Source: Micromonospora coxensis (GTDB lineage Bacteria > Actinomycetota > Actinomycetes > Mycobacteriales > Micromonosporaceae). From it: a stretch of 64,000 bases of DNA. The stretch is taken from positions 2,852,001 to 2,916,000 of the forward strand of contig NZ_LT607753.1 in assembly GCF_900090295.1 (NCBI RefSeq), given 5' to 3'. Of the stretch, positions 1 to 7,933 are shown in pieces. The stretch's first letter is position 1. Each line of letters starts with the position of its first letter. Under the pieces are notes generated by a model, which did no database searches, was not told the DNA's origin, and saw only the letters and a list, made by a program, of their open reading frames with translations. Both the position numbers and the translations under genes were made by a program.

Positions 1-51
1 CTCGTCAACGGTCAGCTCGGCGGCGGGTTCGACGAGCGGGGGCAGCGACAC
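1..51 (-). CDS. moeZ: Adenylyltransferase/sulfurtransferase MoeZ, N-terminus only (runs off left edge)
   Basis: Only the first 17 codons are inside the window: GTG start, then MSLPPLVEPAAELTVDE. This matches the conserved N-terminus I know for actinobacterial MoeZ (E1-like adenylyltransferase fused to rhodanese), which activates the C-terminus of sulfur carrier proteins for molybdopterin, thiamine and cysteine sulfur transfer. A GGGGAG ribosome site sits 6 bases upstream of the GTG. The identification rests on this short peptide plus context: a DUF3152 gene lies directly upstream on the same strand, as in the Rv3206c/Rv3207c pair of M. tuberculosis. The catalytic domains cannot be seen. Confidence 0.8.
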   Translation of the reverse strand, partial: MSLPPLVEPAAELTVDE

Positions 52-162
52 GGTGGACTCCCCGGGATCGGCTGGTGGCGAACCGGGCCATTGTCGCTCG
101 CCGCACCGCCGGTCGGCCATGAGCAGGGACACCCCGCCCGACATGCGGGAGCGGGAATAAGC

Positions 163-978
163 CTAGAGCCCCTCGGTCGGCTCGCCCTCGTACCGGAGCC
201 CGTCGACGTACGGCCAGGCGTTGGCGACGCAGCCGTCCAGGCCGTACGTCTGCTGCTGCATGACCGGCGCCGGCTCCGCCGGCCCGGGGCAGGCCTGGTG
301 CTCCTCGCCGAACTCGTGCCCGACCTCATGGTTGATCACGTACGTCCGGTAGGTCTCCAGCGGGGCGCCGTAGCCCGGGACGCCGTCCATCCAGCGGGCC
401 AGGTTGACGATCACCTGGCCGGGCAGCCGGCACGAGGTGTACCGCTCGGTGACCAGTCCGCCCAGGGCGCACATCCGCTCCGAGGTGGCCGGGGTGGCCA
501 GGAAGACGGTGAAGTCCGCGGCGGCGGCCTCGGGCACCCGCTGCACCCGCAGCTCGCCGGAGCCGATCCAGCTGCGCGGGTCGCCGAGCACCTCGTCGAC
601 CGCGGCGGCGAAGGCGTCGACGTCCTGGCCGGTCCCCTCCTCCACCGCCACCCGGTAGCGGCGCAGCGGACCGTCGACGCCCCGCACCGGGGAGCGGCCG
701 TCGGCGGCGGCGAACCGGCCGGGGCCCTCGACGGGGTACCCGGGCGGCGCGATCCGGCCACCCGCGCCGAGCCCGTACGCCGTCCGCCCCTCGGGCGGAG
801 TGGGCGCGTCGCCGGCCCGGACGAGGGCGACCCCGGCGACCGTCACGCCGAGCGAGACCAGGCCGAGCAGCGCGGCGCGTCGCCGGCGCCGCCGCATCCG
901 GACCAGGCCGGGGCGGGGACCGGTCGGCGCCGGGGCGGCTGCCGGTGGGTCGTCGTCGGGCGACGGGACGGGATTCAC
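163..978 (-). CDS. DUF3152 protein, membrane-anchored, HExxH metalloprotease-like (copy 1)
   Basis: 271 residues. A short proline-rich cytoplasmic N-terminus and a basic RRRRRR stretch precede one membrane segment (about residues 34-52), followed by an extracytoplasmic domain. The C-terminal half carries VINHEVGHEFGEEHQAC, an HExxH zinc-protease signature with a nearby third His, and a conserved PVMQQQT block, both typical of DUF3152. A protease function is plausible from the motif, but I know of no substrate. I chose the GTG at 978 over the TTG at 999 because a good -10 hexamer at 1005-1010 would place the transcript start near 998. The gene is followed 111 bp later by moeZ on the same strand, a conserved actinobacterial neighbourhood. 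Confidence 0.85.
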   Translation of the reverse strand: MNPVPSPDDDPPAAAPAPTGPRPGLVRMRRRRRRAALLGLVSLGVTVAGVALVRAGDAPTPPEGRTAYGLGAGGRIAPPGYPVEGPGRFAAADGRSPVRGVDGPLRRYRVAVEEGTGQDVDAFAAAVDEVLGDPRSWIGSGELRVQRVPEAAAADFTVFLATPATSERMCALGGLVTERYTSCRLPGQVIVNLARWMDGVPGYGAPLETYRTYVINHEVGHEFGEEHQACPGPAEPAPVMQQQTYGLDGCVANAWPYVDGLRYEGEPTEGL

Positions 979-1004
979 CCCGTCAGCATCGCAGACCAAT
1001 CGGG

Positions 1005-1010
1005 CATATA
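1005..1010 (-). promoter_or_regulatory. Candidate -10 hexamer (TATATG) for the first DUF3152 gene
   Basis: On the minus strand the sequence reads TATATG 27 bases upstream of the GTG at 978. It lies in an A/T-rich island (about 1003-1045) that stands out from the surrounding GC-rich DNA. A small inverted element, TTGCGGCAA, lies just upstream. No convincing -35 is visible. The island separates the two tandem DUF3152 genes, so the downstream copy and moeZ probably have their own promoter. Confidence 0.4.
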
Positions 1011-1060
1011 GTCGCTATTGCCGCAACAATGATGAAGATGCTTCGCAATCGCCGGACGGC

Positions 1061-1948
1061 TCAGAGCGGACGGCCTCGGTACCGCCGACCCTCCAGGTAC
1101 GGCCACGGGTTCGGCGTGCACCCGTCGAGGAAGAGCGTCTGCTGCTGCATCACCGGCGCCGGCCGACCCGGCCCCGGGCAGCGCTCGTGGCGGTGCCCCA
1201 ACTGGTGGCCGACCTCGTGGTTCACCACGTACAGGCGGTACAGCGACAGGGGCACCCCGGCCCGGACGAAGTGCGGGACCGAGCCGCGCCACCGGTCCAG
1301 GTTGACGATCACCTTCCCCGGTGCCCGGCACGACGTGTACGGCCGGCCGCCGATCCGGATGTCCACGCCCCCGGCCAGACACATCCGCCCGGCCGTCGCC
1401 GCCGTCGCCAGGTAGACGGTGAACTCGGCCGCCTCGCCGGCCGGCACCCGGCGCAGCCGCAGCCGCCCGTCGTCCACCCAGCCGCCCGGCCCGGCGAGCG
1501 CGGCCTGCACCTCGTCGGAGAAGCCCCGCACGTCCTCACCCGCGCCGTCCTCCACGGCGACCCGGTACCGCTGCACCGCACCGGCCCGCCCCAGCACCGG
1601 GCCCGGCCGGTCGTCGTAGCCGAAGGTGCCCCGGCCGGTGGCGGGCACCGGACCGGCGACCTGGAGCACCGGAGCGGCGTCCGGTTCGGACGGCGACGGG
1701 GTCGGTGACGGCGGGGACAGCGCCAACGGCGACGACCGGGCGGCCGGCGGCGCCGGGGCGGGCCCCTGCGCGCCCCACGTCCGGGTGCCGGGCTCGGGCC
1801 GGCCCGCCGACATCGCCCCGCCCGCGCCGGCGGCGAGGGCGAGCCCGGCGGCGAGCAGCACGGTCCAGCGACGACGACCGGAGGACGGCCGCCGGCCGGG
1901 TCGGGCCGGACGGGCACGCCGGCGCGGCCGGGGGAGGAATTCGGACAT
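1061..1948 (-). CDS. DUF3152 protein, membrane-anchored, HExxH metalloprotease-like (copy 2)
   Basis: 295 residues with the same architecture as its downstream neighbour. An Arg-rich N-terminus (about 1-27) is followed by one membrane segment (about 28-46), a Pro/Ser-rich stem, and the DUF3152 domain ending in VVNHEVGHQLGHRHERC and PVMQQQT. The HExxH motif and a further histidine pair are intact. The two copies are clearly paralogous over the last ~180 residues but differ in their stems, so this is an old tandem duplication. Its start lies 6 bases after the stop of the alpha/beta hydrolase gene, indicating a shared transcript. Function is unknown; an extracellular zinc peptidase is the obvious hypothesis from the motif. 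Confidence 0.85.
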   Translation of the reverse strand: MSEFLPRPRRRARPARPGRRPSSGRRRWTVLLAAGLALAAGAGGAMSAGRPEPGTRTWGAQGPAPAPPAARSSPLALSPPSPTPSPSEPDAAPVLQVAGPVPATGRGTFGYDDRPGPVLGRAGAVQRYRVAVEDGAGEDVRGFSDEVQAALAGPGGWVDDGRLRLRRVPAGEAAEFTVYLATAATAGRMCLAGGVDIRIGGRPYTSCRAPGKVIVNLDRWRGSVPHFVRAGVPLSLYRLYVVNHEVGHQLGHRHERCPGPGRPAPVMQQQTLFLDGCTPNPWPYLEGRRYRGRPL

Positions 1949-1954
1949 CGCCGT

Positions 1955-2929
1955 TCAGCCTGCCACGTCCGGCCGCGACACGCCCTGTCCCGACTCGGCG
2001 AGCAGGTGCAGAACGGCGCGCGCCACCGTGCGCGGCACCTCCACCTGGGCCACGTGCCCGACCCCGGCGAGCATCATCAGCCGGCTGTCCGGGATCACCC
2101 GGGCGGTCTGCGGCGCGACCCGGACGTCCACCAGCCGGTCCTGCATGCCGCCCACCACCAGCGTCGGCGCCTGGATCGACGCGGCGATCCGCCACATCGA
2201 CCGCGGACCCGGCAGGTACGACCGCAGGAAGCTGGAGACCAGCCCACGGAACGTCCGGACGTACGCGGCGGCGTAGTGGGTGGCCTCGTAGCGCACCCTG
2301 ATCTCCTCCAGCGCCTCCTGCCGGCGCTGCTCGCTGATCCGGCTCAGGTCGGCCACGCACGCCTCCATCGCCTGCCGGGCCATCACCTCGGGGGCGATCT
2401 GGGCCAGCCGCCACGCGGCCAGCCGCTCCCCGCGCGGGATCGCCAGCAGCGGCAGCATCCGCCCCTGCAACGACCGGTGGAACCCCAGGAAGGGCAGGGC
2501 CGGCGAGATCAGGGTGAGGGTACGCACCAGGTCCGGGCGCAGGCCCGCCACGTGCACCGAGACCGCCCCGCCCAGCGAGTTGCCGAACAGGTGCACCGGC
2601 CCCCGCCCGGAGTGCTCGATCCAGCGGACGACCCGCTCGGCGAAGGCCGGAATGGTGTAGCTGCGCCCCGGCTCGCTGCGCCCGAAGCCGGGCAGGTCGA
2701 TGGCCTGCCCGTCGAGCCGGCCGGCGAGCAGGCCCGCCAGGTCGGTCCAGTTCTGCGACGAGCCGCCCAGCCCGTGCACGTACAGCGCCGGCTCGGCGTC
2801 CGGGCCGGTGGCCGGGGTGTCCCGGACGTACGTGACGGTGCCGTCGAGGCGTACCGCCCGGCCCGGCCAGGGCGGTGGGACGTGGTGCGGGGGCAGCAGG
2901 TGGTCCGGCCAGAGAGCGGCGCGCTTCAT
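1955..2929 (-). CDS. Alpha/beta hydrolase
   Basis: 324 residues of a typical alpha/beta hydrolase fold. The oxyanion region is LYVHGLGGSSQNW, the nucleophile elbow is GNSLGG (Ser), the likely acid is the Asp in GGMQDRLVD, and the catalytic His is in GVGHVAQVE. No signal peptide is present, so it should be cytoplasmic. Substrate cannot be deduced; such enzymes include esterases, lipases and C-C hydrolases. I start at the ATG giving MKRAALWPDHLLPP, because the upstream in-frame extension lacks a better ribosome site and GGGAGG lies immediately before this ATG. It sits 43 bp after the large disordered-protein gene and 6 bp before DUF3152 copy 2, so the three are probably co-transcribed. Confidence 0.85.
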   Translation of the reverse strand: MKRAALWPDHLLPPHHVPPPWPGRAVRLDGTVTYVRDTPATGPDAEPALYVHGLGGSSQNWTDLAGLLAGRLDGQAIDLPGFGRSEPGRSYTIPAFAERVVRWIEHSGRGPVHLFGNSLGGAVSVHVAGLRPDLVRTLTLISPALPFLGFHRSLQGRMLPLLAIPRGERLAAWRLAQIAPEVMARQAMEACVADLSRISEQRRQEALEEIRVRYEATHYAAAYVRTFRGLVSSFLRSYLPGPRSMWRIAASIQAPTLVVGGMQDRLVDVRVAPQTARVIPDSRLMMLAGVGHVAQVEVPRTVARAVLHLLAESGQGVSRPDVAG

Positions 2930-2972
2930 GCCTCCCAGTCTTCCCCGCGCGAAACGCGCCGACACCGCCGGC

Positions 2973-5939
2973 TCAGGCGAGCAGGGCCTCCAGGCGACGG
3001 TTCACCGCGGCCAGCGTGGCGCGTACCACCGCCTGGCGGGGGTCGCCCGCGACCAGCGCCGAGCCGGCGAGCTGCTCCACCCAGCCGTCGCAGACCAGCA
3101 GCACCACCACGGTGGCCACCTCGCAGTTGCCGAAGGGCACCACCGCCGCGTGCTCGACGAAGCAGCGTCCCCGCTCGGGGGTGCGGCCGCCACCCCGGAG
3201 CAGCTGGTCCACCGCCGCCGCGGCGGCCACCGCGCAGAGCCGCAGGACGTACCCGTCCACCGCCGGGCCGGTCGCGTGGCCGGCCGCGCTCTCACCGGCG
3301 GCCAGCAGGCGCACCTCGACCGTGGCGTCGAGACCGAAGGTGCTCACCTGGACGTGGTCGATCACCACCCGGGGCCCCGGCACGCCGCCGGTGTCCAGCG
3401 GGCGGGAGGGCGCGGTCTCCGTCGTGGTCATCTGCCCACCGGAGTACGACGTGCCGACCGTGGCCGGGCTGCCGGTGGCCGTCGGGGCGGCGGACAGGGC
3501 CGCCTCCTCCACACTGGCCCGGCCCCGGTGCGGGGCGGTCTGCCGGCGGCGACGGGGCACCCCGCCGACCGTGCCCGGCTCCTCCTCCTGACCGGGTGCG
3601 CCGGGGCGCTCCTCGGCGGGGTCGACCCGGCGGGTCGGCTCGGCCACCCGGGAACGACCTGCGGGCGCCGCCCCGGGCTCACCGGGGCGGGCCTCGCCGG
3701 AGCGCGCGGCGCTGCTCTCCGAGCCCGACGTGGCACGGGTACGCGCCTCTGCCGCCCGGGGTTCGGCCGACCGGCCCGGGGCGGACCTGCGACGCAACGG
3801 CGCGGGAGCGGCGGTGGGCAGGTTCTGCGGGGCCGCCGCCAGCCCCATCCGCTCCTGGAGCAGCCGGGCGACCATCCGGCTGACCTCGGCCGGGTCGGCC
3901 CCGTCGGCGAGGTCCAGCCGGAGGCTGTGCGCGCCGGCCGGGGTACGGCGCAGCGCGGCGTCCCGCACCCCGGCCACCTCCCGTACGGCGTCCAGGATGG
4001 CGTTGACGTCGAAGCCCTCCGGCCGCTCCTGCGGCGGGGCGGGCTCGTCGTCGCGGCGCAGGTGGGTGGCGATGCGGGCGAGTTCCGGGGTCTCGGCGGG
4101 TGGCTCCACGGCTGGCGGCTCCGGCACGACGGGCACGTCCGGCTCGGCGGGGACGCGCTGCGGCAGCACCGCCGCGCCGGCGTCCGGGGCCTCGTCCCCG
4201 GCGGCCGACGGGGCCGCGGGCACGGGATCGGGGGCGGAGCGGCGGGCCGCGTAGGGGGGTGCGCTCGTCGGGGCGGGCGCGGACGGAGTGGGGTCCAGAC
4301 GACGCGGCCCGCTCGTGACGGGCGCGGTGGCGGCGCCGGGACCGGCGGGGGCCGGCGGGTGGCCGGGCAGGTCCGGCTCCCCCGGTACGGATCGGAGCCG
4401 GAACGGCGGCGCGGCCCGCTCGGTGATCGTGGCGGCGCCGGTCGGCTCCTCCGCGACGGCGGGCGGGGCGCTTGCCGGGGCGGACGCGGGCGGGGCGCTG
4501 CGCGGCGCGAGCGCGGGCGGGGCGCCGGCCGGCGCCGGCGGAGCGCTGCGCGGCGCGGCGGCGGGCGGGGCGCTACGCGGCGCCGAGGCGGGCGGGGCAC
4601 TGCGCGGCGCCGAGGCGGGCGGGGCGCTCCGGGGCACGGCGGCGGGCGGGGCGCCGGCGGGGGCCTGGCGAGCGGTCCACGCGGGTCGGTCGACGGGGCG
4701 TGCCGACGGCTCCGGCTCGGAGCGGGTGACCTCGTACGGCCGGGGCAGCTCGGAGCGGAGCGGCTCGTACGGTCGGGCGGGCTCGGCCCGGACCGGCTCG
4801 TACGGCCGGGCCGGCTCGGTGCGCACCGGCTCGTACGGCCGGGCGGGCTCGGCCGACCACTCCGCCGCCCGCTCCACCCGGGCGCGGCGGCCGGACGACG
4901 GCTCCTCCTCGCGGGCCGCGCGCAGGCCGGACGACGGCTCTTCCTCGCGGGCCCACGACGGGGCCCAACTCCCGCCCCAGCTCGGGCGGTTCCAGCTCGG
5001 GCCGGACCAGTCCGGCTCGTCGGCCGGGCGGCCGGCGACCGGTGACCCGGCGGGCTGCTCCGGCTCCGCCGGCTCCGGCGGGAAGCGGTCGGCCCAGGGC
5101 TCGGCGGCCGACGGACCGGACTCGGCACGGTCCGCCCAGGCCGAGGGCTCCGTGACCGACGGGCCGGGCTCGGTGCGCGCGGCCCACGCCGGCGGCTCGG
5201 CACCCGACGGCCCGGGCTCGCTGCGATCGGCCCAGGCCGGGGAGTCGCCGGCCGGCGGGCCGGGCTCACCTCGGTCGGCCCAGGTCGGGGACTCGCCGGC
5301 CGGCGGGCCGGGCTCACCTCGGTCGGCCCGGGGCGCGTGGAACCCGGGCGGCACCTCGAAGCCGGAGGGGGCGGTGCCCACCGGCGGCACCTGCACGGGG
5401 GGCGCGGAGGCGGGAAAGCCGTCGTCCGACCAGCGGCCCGCCCGGGGCGGGTCGTCGGAGGCGTGCCGCGCGGGGCCGACGTCGGGTTCGTGCTGCTGCT
5501 CGGCCGCGGGCGCGGGGCGCTGGGCCGGCACGATCAGCCGGTCGCCGTCGCCGTCGCGGCGCGCGTCGGCGCCGGACCAGGCTTCGGTCGGCGGGGCGCT
5601 GACCGGGGCGGGCCGGCCGGCCGGCGGCTCCTCGCCCGGGTGGCTCGTGCCGTTGAGGTGGGGCCGGCCGTTGCGGGGCGCGGGGTCCACGTCCGACCGT
5701 GGGTCCGGGACCGGGGCCGGCAGGTCACCGTGCCGCGGCGAGGAGGCGCCCCAGCCGGACGGGTCGGGCCGGTGCCAGGGGGAGGCCGTCTCGCGGTACG
5801 CCGGGGCGTCGGCCCCGCCGGACCACCCGGCCCCCGGAGGTGCCCACCCGCTGCCGGAGCGGGCCGGATCGTCGTGCCGACCCGTCCCGTCACCGTGCTC
5901 TCCCGGGGTGGCGGCACCGGGTTGCCCTGTTTCACTCAC
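2973..5939 (-). CDS. Large low-complexity protein with two small conserved domains near the C-terminus
   Basis: 988 residues from a GTG preceded by AAGGAG at 6-base spacing; the open frame continues upstream but lacks a better start. About the first 650 residues are Pro/Ala/Glu/Ser/Arg-rich, with three tandem-repeat tracts, and are almost certainly disordered. A small folded segment follows (starting GFDVNAILDAVREVAGV, with paired basic residues and a VSRMVARLLQERMGL helix). After a second linker, a ~140-residue C-terminal domain has the pattern VVIDHVQVSTFGLDATVEVRL, then a small Ala-rich helix and a second beta-rich half ending in AVVRATLAAVNRRLEALL. I recall a similar two-part arrangement in uncharacterised bacterial proteins but cannot name a family. 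It is divergent from the TetR gene and leads the operon toward moeZ. Confidence 0.75.
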   Translation of the reverse strand: MSETGQPGAATPGEHGDGTGRHDDPARSGSGWAPPGAGWSGGADAPAYRETASPWHRPDPSGWGASSPRHGDLPAPVPDPRSDVDPAPRNGRPHLNGTSHPGEEPPAGRPAPVSAPPTEAWSGADARRDGDGDRLIVPAQRPAPAAEQQHEPDVGPARHASDDPPRAGRWSDDGFPASAPPVQVPPVGTAPSGFEVPPGFHAPRADRGEPGPPAGESPTWADRGEPGPPAGDSPAWADRSEPGPSGAEPPAWAARTEPGPSVTEPSAWADRAESGPSAAEPWADRFPPEPAEPEQPAGSPVAGRPADEPDWSGPSWNRPSWGGSWAPSWAREEEPSSGLRAAREEEPSSGRRARVERAAEWSAEPARPYEPVRTEPARPYEPVRAEPARPYEPLRSELPRPYEVTRSEPEPSARPVDRPAWTARQAPAGAPPAAVPRSAPPASAPRSAPPASAPRSAPPAAAPRSAPPAPAGAPPALAPRSAPPASAPASAPPAVAEEPTGAATITERAAPPFRLRSVPGEPDLPGHPPAPAGPGAATAPVTSGPRRLDPTPSAPAPTSAPPYAARRSAPDPVPAAPSAAGDEAPDAGAAVLPQRVPAEPDVPVVPEPPAVEPPAETPELARIATHLRRDDEPAPPQERPEGFDVNAILDAVREVAGVRDAALRRTPAGAHSLRLDLADGADPAEVSRMVARLLQERMGLAAAPQNLPTAAPAPLRRRSAPGRSAEPRAAEARTRATSGSESSAARSGEARPGEPGAAPAGRSRVAEPTRRVDPAEERPGAPGQEEEPGTVGGVPRRRRQTAPHRGRASVEEAALSAAPTATGSPATVGTSYSGGQMTTTETAPSRPLDTGGVPGPRVVIDHVQVSTFGLDATVEVRLLAAGESAAGHATGPAVDGYVLRLCAVAAAAAVDQLLRGGGRTPERGRCFVEHAAVVPFGNCEVATVVVLLVCDGWVEQLAGSALVAGDPRQAVVRATLAAVNRRLEALLA
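4462..4660 (-). repeat. 27-bp tandem repeats encoding SAPPASAPR-like units
   Basis: About six to seven imperfect copies of a 27-bp unit (plus strand core GCGGGCGGGGCGCTGCGCGG) lie in frame inside the 988-residue protein gene. They encode repeats of nine residues such as SAPPASAPR. Being multiples of three, they can vary in number without frameshift. Confidence 0.7.
4727..4854 (-). repeat. 33-bp tandem repeats encoding RPYEPVRTEPA-like units
   Basis: Four in-frame copies of a 33-bp unit (plus strand core GGCTCGTACGGCCGGGCGGG) encode the 11-residue motif RPYEPVRTEPA with small variations. This tyrosine-containing repeat is the only aromatic-rich part of the disordered region and could be a binding or modification site. 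That last point is inference. Confidence 0.7.
5098..5333 (-). repeat. 48-bp tandem repeats encoding WADRGEPGPPAG-like units
   Basis: Five copies of a roughly 48-bp unit in frame encode 16-residue repeats around WADRGEPGPPAG. The last two copies (about 5238-5330) are nearly identical at the DNA level, which suggests recent expansion by slippage or unequal recombination. Confidence 0.7.
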
Positions 5940-6088
5940 CGCGCGCTCCTTGGTCGCCCCCGCTGAGGCTACCGTGTGGTGACAGTGGCGATAAGTTACA
6001 GCGGCGGGCCAATTCCGGGGCCGGGGTGGATGCCCTGACCGGTACGGGGTAAAAGTGCCGGCTCGTACAAAGAAACTCGGAGGTTCCC

Positions 6089-6727
6089 ATGACCGCTGTG
6101 GGGAACGGTGCGCAGACCGCCGGCCGGCCCACCCGGCTGCCCCGCTCTGCGCGTCGTAAGCAGCTGCTCGCGGCGGCACAGGAGGTGTTCGTCGCGCAGG
6201 GCTACCACGCCGCCGCGATGGACGACATCGCCGAACGGGCGGGGGTCTCCAAGCCGGTGCTCTACCAGCACTTCCCGGGCAAGATGGAGCTCTACCTCGC
6301 GCTGCTCGACACGCACTGCGACGCCATCGTCGCCAAGGTGCACGACGCGATGCGCGGGACGAACGACAACAAGGAGCGGGTCGGCGCGTCGGTGCGCGCC
6401 TACTTCGACTTCGTCGACCACGAGAGCGAGGCGTTCCGCCTCGTCTTCGAGTCGGACCTGCGCAACGACCCGGCGGTCCGGCAGCGGGTGGAGCGGGTCG
6501 AGCAGGGCTGCATCGCGGCGATCACCGACACCATCATCTCGGACACCGGCGTCAGCCGGGCGCACGCCGAACTGCTCGCGTCCGGCCTGGTCGGGGCGGC
6601 GGAGACGGCCGCGCAGTTCTGGCTGGCCGGCGGTCGCCAGGTACCCAAGGCCGAGGCGGAGGCCCTGGTCGCGGCGCTGTCCTGGCGGGGGATCGCCAGC
6701 TTCCCGCTGCAAGGTGAGTCAGCCTGA
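6089..6727 (+). CDS. TetR-family transcriptional regulator
   Basis: 212 residues. The N-terminal helix-turn-helix (about residues 20-70) includes RKQLLAAAQEVFVAQGY and the recognition segment AGVSKPVLYQHFPGKMELY, classic for TetR. The C-terminal ligand domain is less conserved. GGAGG lies 5 bases upstream of the ATG. It is followed by the DUF3107 gene and opposed by the 988-residue protein gene, the same arrangement I recall for Rv3208 and Rv3208A in M. tuberculosis, so it is part of a conserved core block rather than an acquired drug regulator. The ligand and regulon are unknown; control of the divergent operon is a reasonable guess. Confidence 0.9.
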   Translation: MTAVGNGAQTAGRPTRLPRSARRKQLLAAAQEVFVAQGYHAAAMDDIAERAGVSKPVLYQHFPGKMELYLALLDTHCDAIVAKVHDAMRGTNDNKERVGASVRAYFDFVDHESEAFRLVFESDLRNDPAVRQRVERVEQGCIAAITDTIISDTGVSRAHAELLASGLVGAAETAAQFWLAGGRQVPKAEAEALVAALSWRGIASFPLQGESA

Positions 6728-6754
6728 ACATCCGGCCCCGAGATCGGATAGCCT
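6725..6754 (+). promoter_or_regulatory. Candidate promoter for the DUF3107 gene
   Basis: TGAACA (6725-6730) and TAGCCT (6749-6754) are separated by 18 bases, close to the TTGACA/TANNNT pattern of primary actinobacterial sigma factors. The -35 overlaps the stop of the TetR gene. The start codon at 6793 is about 40 bases downstream. Confidence 0.4.
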
Positions 6755-6792
6755 TCCCATCGGCGGCTCTTTCGCCCACCTGAGGAGGCACA

Positions 6793-7020
6793 GTGGAGGT
6801 CAAGATCGGCGTGCAGTACGCGCCGCGCGAGCTGGTTCTGGAGAGCGCGCAGTCGCCGGCCGAGATCGAGCAGATCGTGACCGACGCCTTCGGCAAGTCC
6901 GAGGGGACCCTCTCCCTGACCGACGAGAAGGGCCGGCGGGTCATCGTGCCGGTCGGCAAGGTCGCCTACGTCGAGATCGCCGAGGCGTCGCCGCGAGCGG
7001 TGGGCTTCACCGTCCGCTGA
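6793..7020 (+). CDS. DUF3107 family small protein (TB9.4-like)
   Basis: 75 residues starting at GTG with GAGGAGG upstream. It begins MEVKIGVQYAPRELVLES and ends in a VAYVEIAEASPRAVGFTV strand; this is the size and pattern of DUF3107, a short cytoplasmic alpha/beta protein universal in actinobacteria (TB9.4/Rv3208A in M. tuberculosis). Biochemical function is not known to me. It sits 65 bp after the TetR gene with its own promoter-like sequence, and a GC-rich hairpin follows directly, so it may be transcribed alone. Confidence 0.9.
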   Translation: MEVKIGVQYAPRELVLESAQSPAEIEQIVTDAFGKSEGTLSLTDEKGRRVIVPVGKVAYVEIAEASPRAVGFTVR

Positions 7021-7027
7021 CCGGTCC

Positions 7028-7060
7028 GGCCCCCGCGGCGGCGCAGCCCGCCGCGGGCCG
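7028..7060 (+). terminator. Hairpin after DUF3107 gene
   Basis: CCGCGGCGG (7033-7041) pairs with CCGCCGCGG (7048-7056), extended by flanking GGCC pairing with a bulge. It begins just after the DUF3107 stop. There is no T-tract, which is normal for actinobacterial terminators. Confidence 0.55.
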
Positions 7061-7170
7061 GATCCGGGTCGCCCGCCCCGCCGGCGCGTCGGCGACCCGG
7101 CGTGGCCGTCCTGACCGTCGGCGCGAACGCCGGAACCGGCGGCTCAGGTGTCGAGGCCGGCGACCCGGGC

Positions 7171-7818
7171 TCAGTTGTTGAGGCCGGCGGCGGTCATCCG
7201 GGCGCTGTGGTTGGCGGTCAGCCTGCGGAACAGCGCCGGCACGTCGACCTCGCCCTGCCCGATCAGGGCGGTGAGCGCGCCCCGGTCCGCCGCGGCGACC
7301 CGCCCCGCCTGGGAGAGCGCCTCCCCGACCAGCCGTCGCGCCCACATGGAGAGCCGGTTGGCCACCCGGGGGTCGGCCTCGATCGCGGCCCGGATCTCGG
7401 CCACCGCGAACTCGGCGTACCGGGACTCGTGCAGCACGTCCCGCACCAGCTGGCGGTACGGCTCGTCCAGCCGGTCGGCCATCTCGCCGAGGAAGTCGTC
7501 GGTGATGCCGTCCCCGACGTACGCCTTGGTGACCGCCTCCAGCCAGTCCTTCGGCTCGGTCGAGTCATGGTACGCCTGCAACGCGTCCCGGTACGGTGCC
7601 ATCGCCTCGTCCGGGCTCGCCCCGAGGGCGGTGAGCCAGTCGGCGAGCCGGCGGTAGTTGCCGATCTCCGCCGCCGCCATCTCGCTCAGCGCGGCCCGCC
7701 GACGCAGGTCGGGGGCGAGTCGGGCGTCGGCGGCCATCCGGTCGAAGGCGAGCAGTTCGCCGTAGGCGACCAGACCGAGCAGGTCGACCACGGCTTCGGG
7801 GCGTGACGGGGCGGGCAC
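7171..7818 (-). CDS. Ferritin-like fold protein (MiaE-like, Rv3210c family)
   Basis: 215 residues, entirely helical, beginning MPAPSRPEAVVDLLGLVAYGE. Metal-type carboxylate and histidine positions recur along the helices: E in AYGELLAF, then EMAAAEIGNYRRL, and HESRYAEFAVAEI near the middle. This pattern fits the ferritin-like superfamily that includes tRNA hydroxylase MiaE, and in position it matches Rv3210c. Whether it binds a di-iron centre is uncertain because the second ExxH is not obvious. The GTG at 7818 is chosen because the open frame upstream lacks a plausible start; no strong ribosome site is seen. It is transcribed away from the helicase gene. Confidence 0.75.
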   Translation of the reverse strand: MPAPSRPEAVVDLLGLVAYGELLAFDRMAADARLAPDLRRRAALSEMAAAEIGNYRRLADWLTALGASPDEAMAPYRDALQAYHDSTEPKDWLEAVTKAYVGDGITDDFLGEMADRLDEPYRQLVRDVLHESRYAEFAVAEIRAAIEADPRVANRLSMWARRLVGEALSQAGRVAAADRGALTALIGQGEVDVPALFRRLTANHSARMTAAGLNN

Positions 7819-7857
7819 GAGCGCAGGGTACCGTCCGGGGCGTAGGACCGTTTTTGA

Positions 7858-7873
7858 CGTGATGCAGGTCACA
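7858..7873. promoter_or_regulatory. Crp/GlxR-type binding site candidate
   Basis: CGTGATGCAGGTCACA fits the Crp/GlxR palindrome TGTGA-N6-TCACA with one mismatch at the first base. It lies 40 bp upstream of the ferritin-like start and 231 bp upstream of the helicase start, partly overlapping a TTGACG hexamer (7854-7859) that could serve as a -35 on the plus strand. The Crp family consensus is established knowledge; use here is inference. Confidence 0.4.
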
Positions 7874-7933
7874 TTTAGCAACCCCGGAGAAGGGCCGGTC
7901 AGCGGGCTCCGGAGCGGAACGGTGCTGCTCGGG

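Noticed and set aside
1..160. Plus-strand open frame ending TAA at 158-160
   Set aside because: The opposite strand reads a clear MoeZ start with a good ribosome site; the plus-strand peptide is low-complexity without any family likeness.
91..1011. Long plus-strand frame opposite the DUF3152 gene
   Set aside because: It is an antisense shadow produced by GC-rich codon bias; the peptide is rich in Arg, Gly, Pro and His and the minus strand has the HExxH domain.
4462..5333. CRISPR-like periodic repeats
   Set aside because: Repeats are contiguous, in frame and coding, without unique spacers or cas genes; they are protein tandem repeats.
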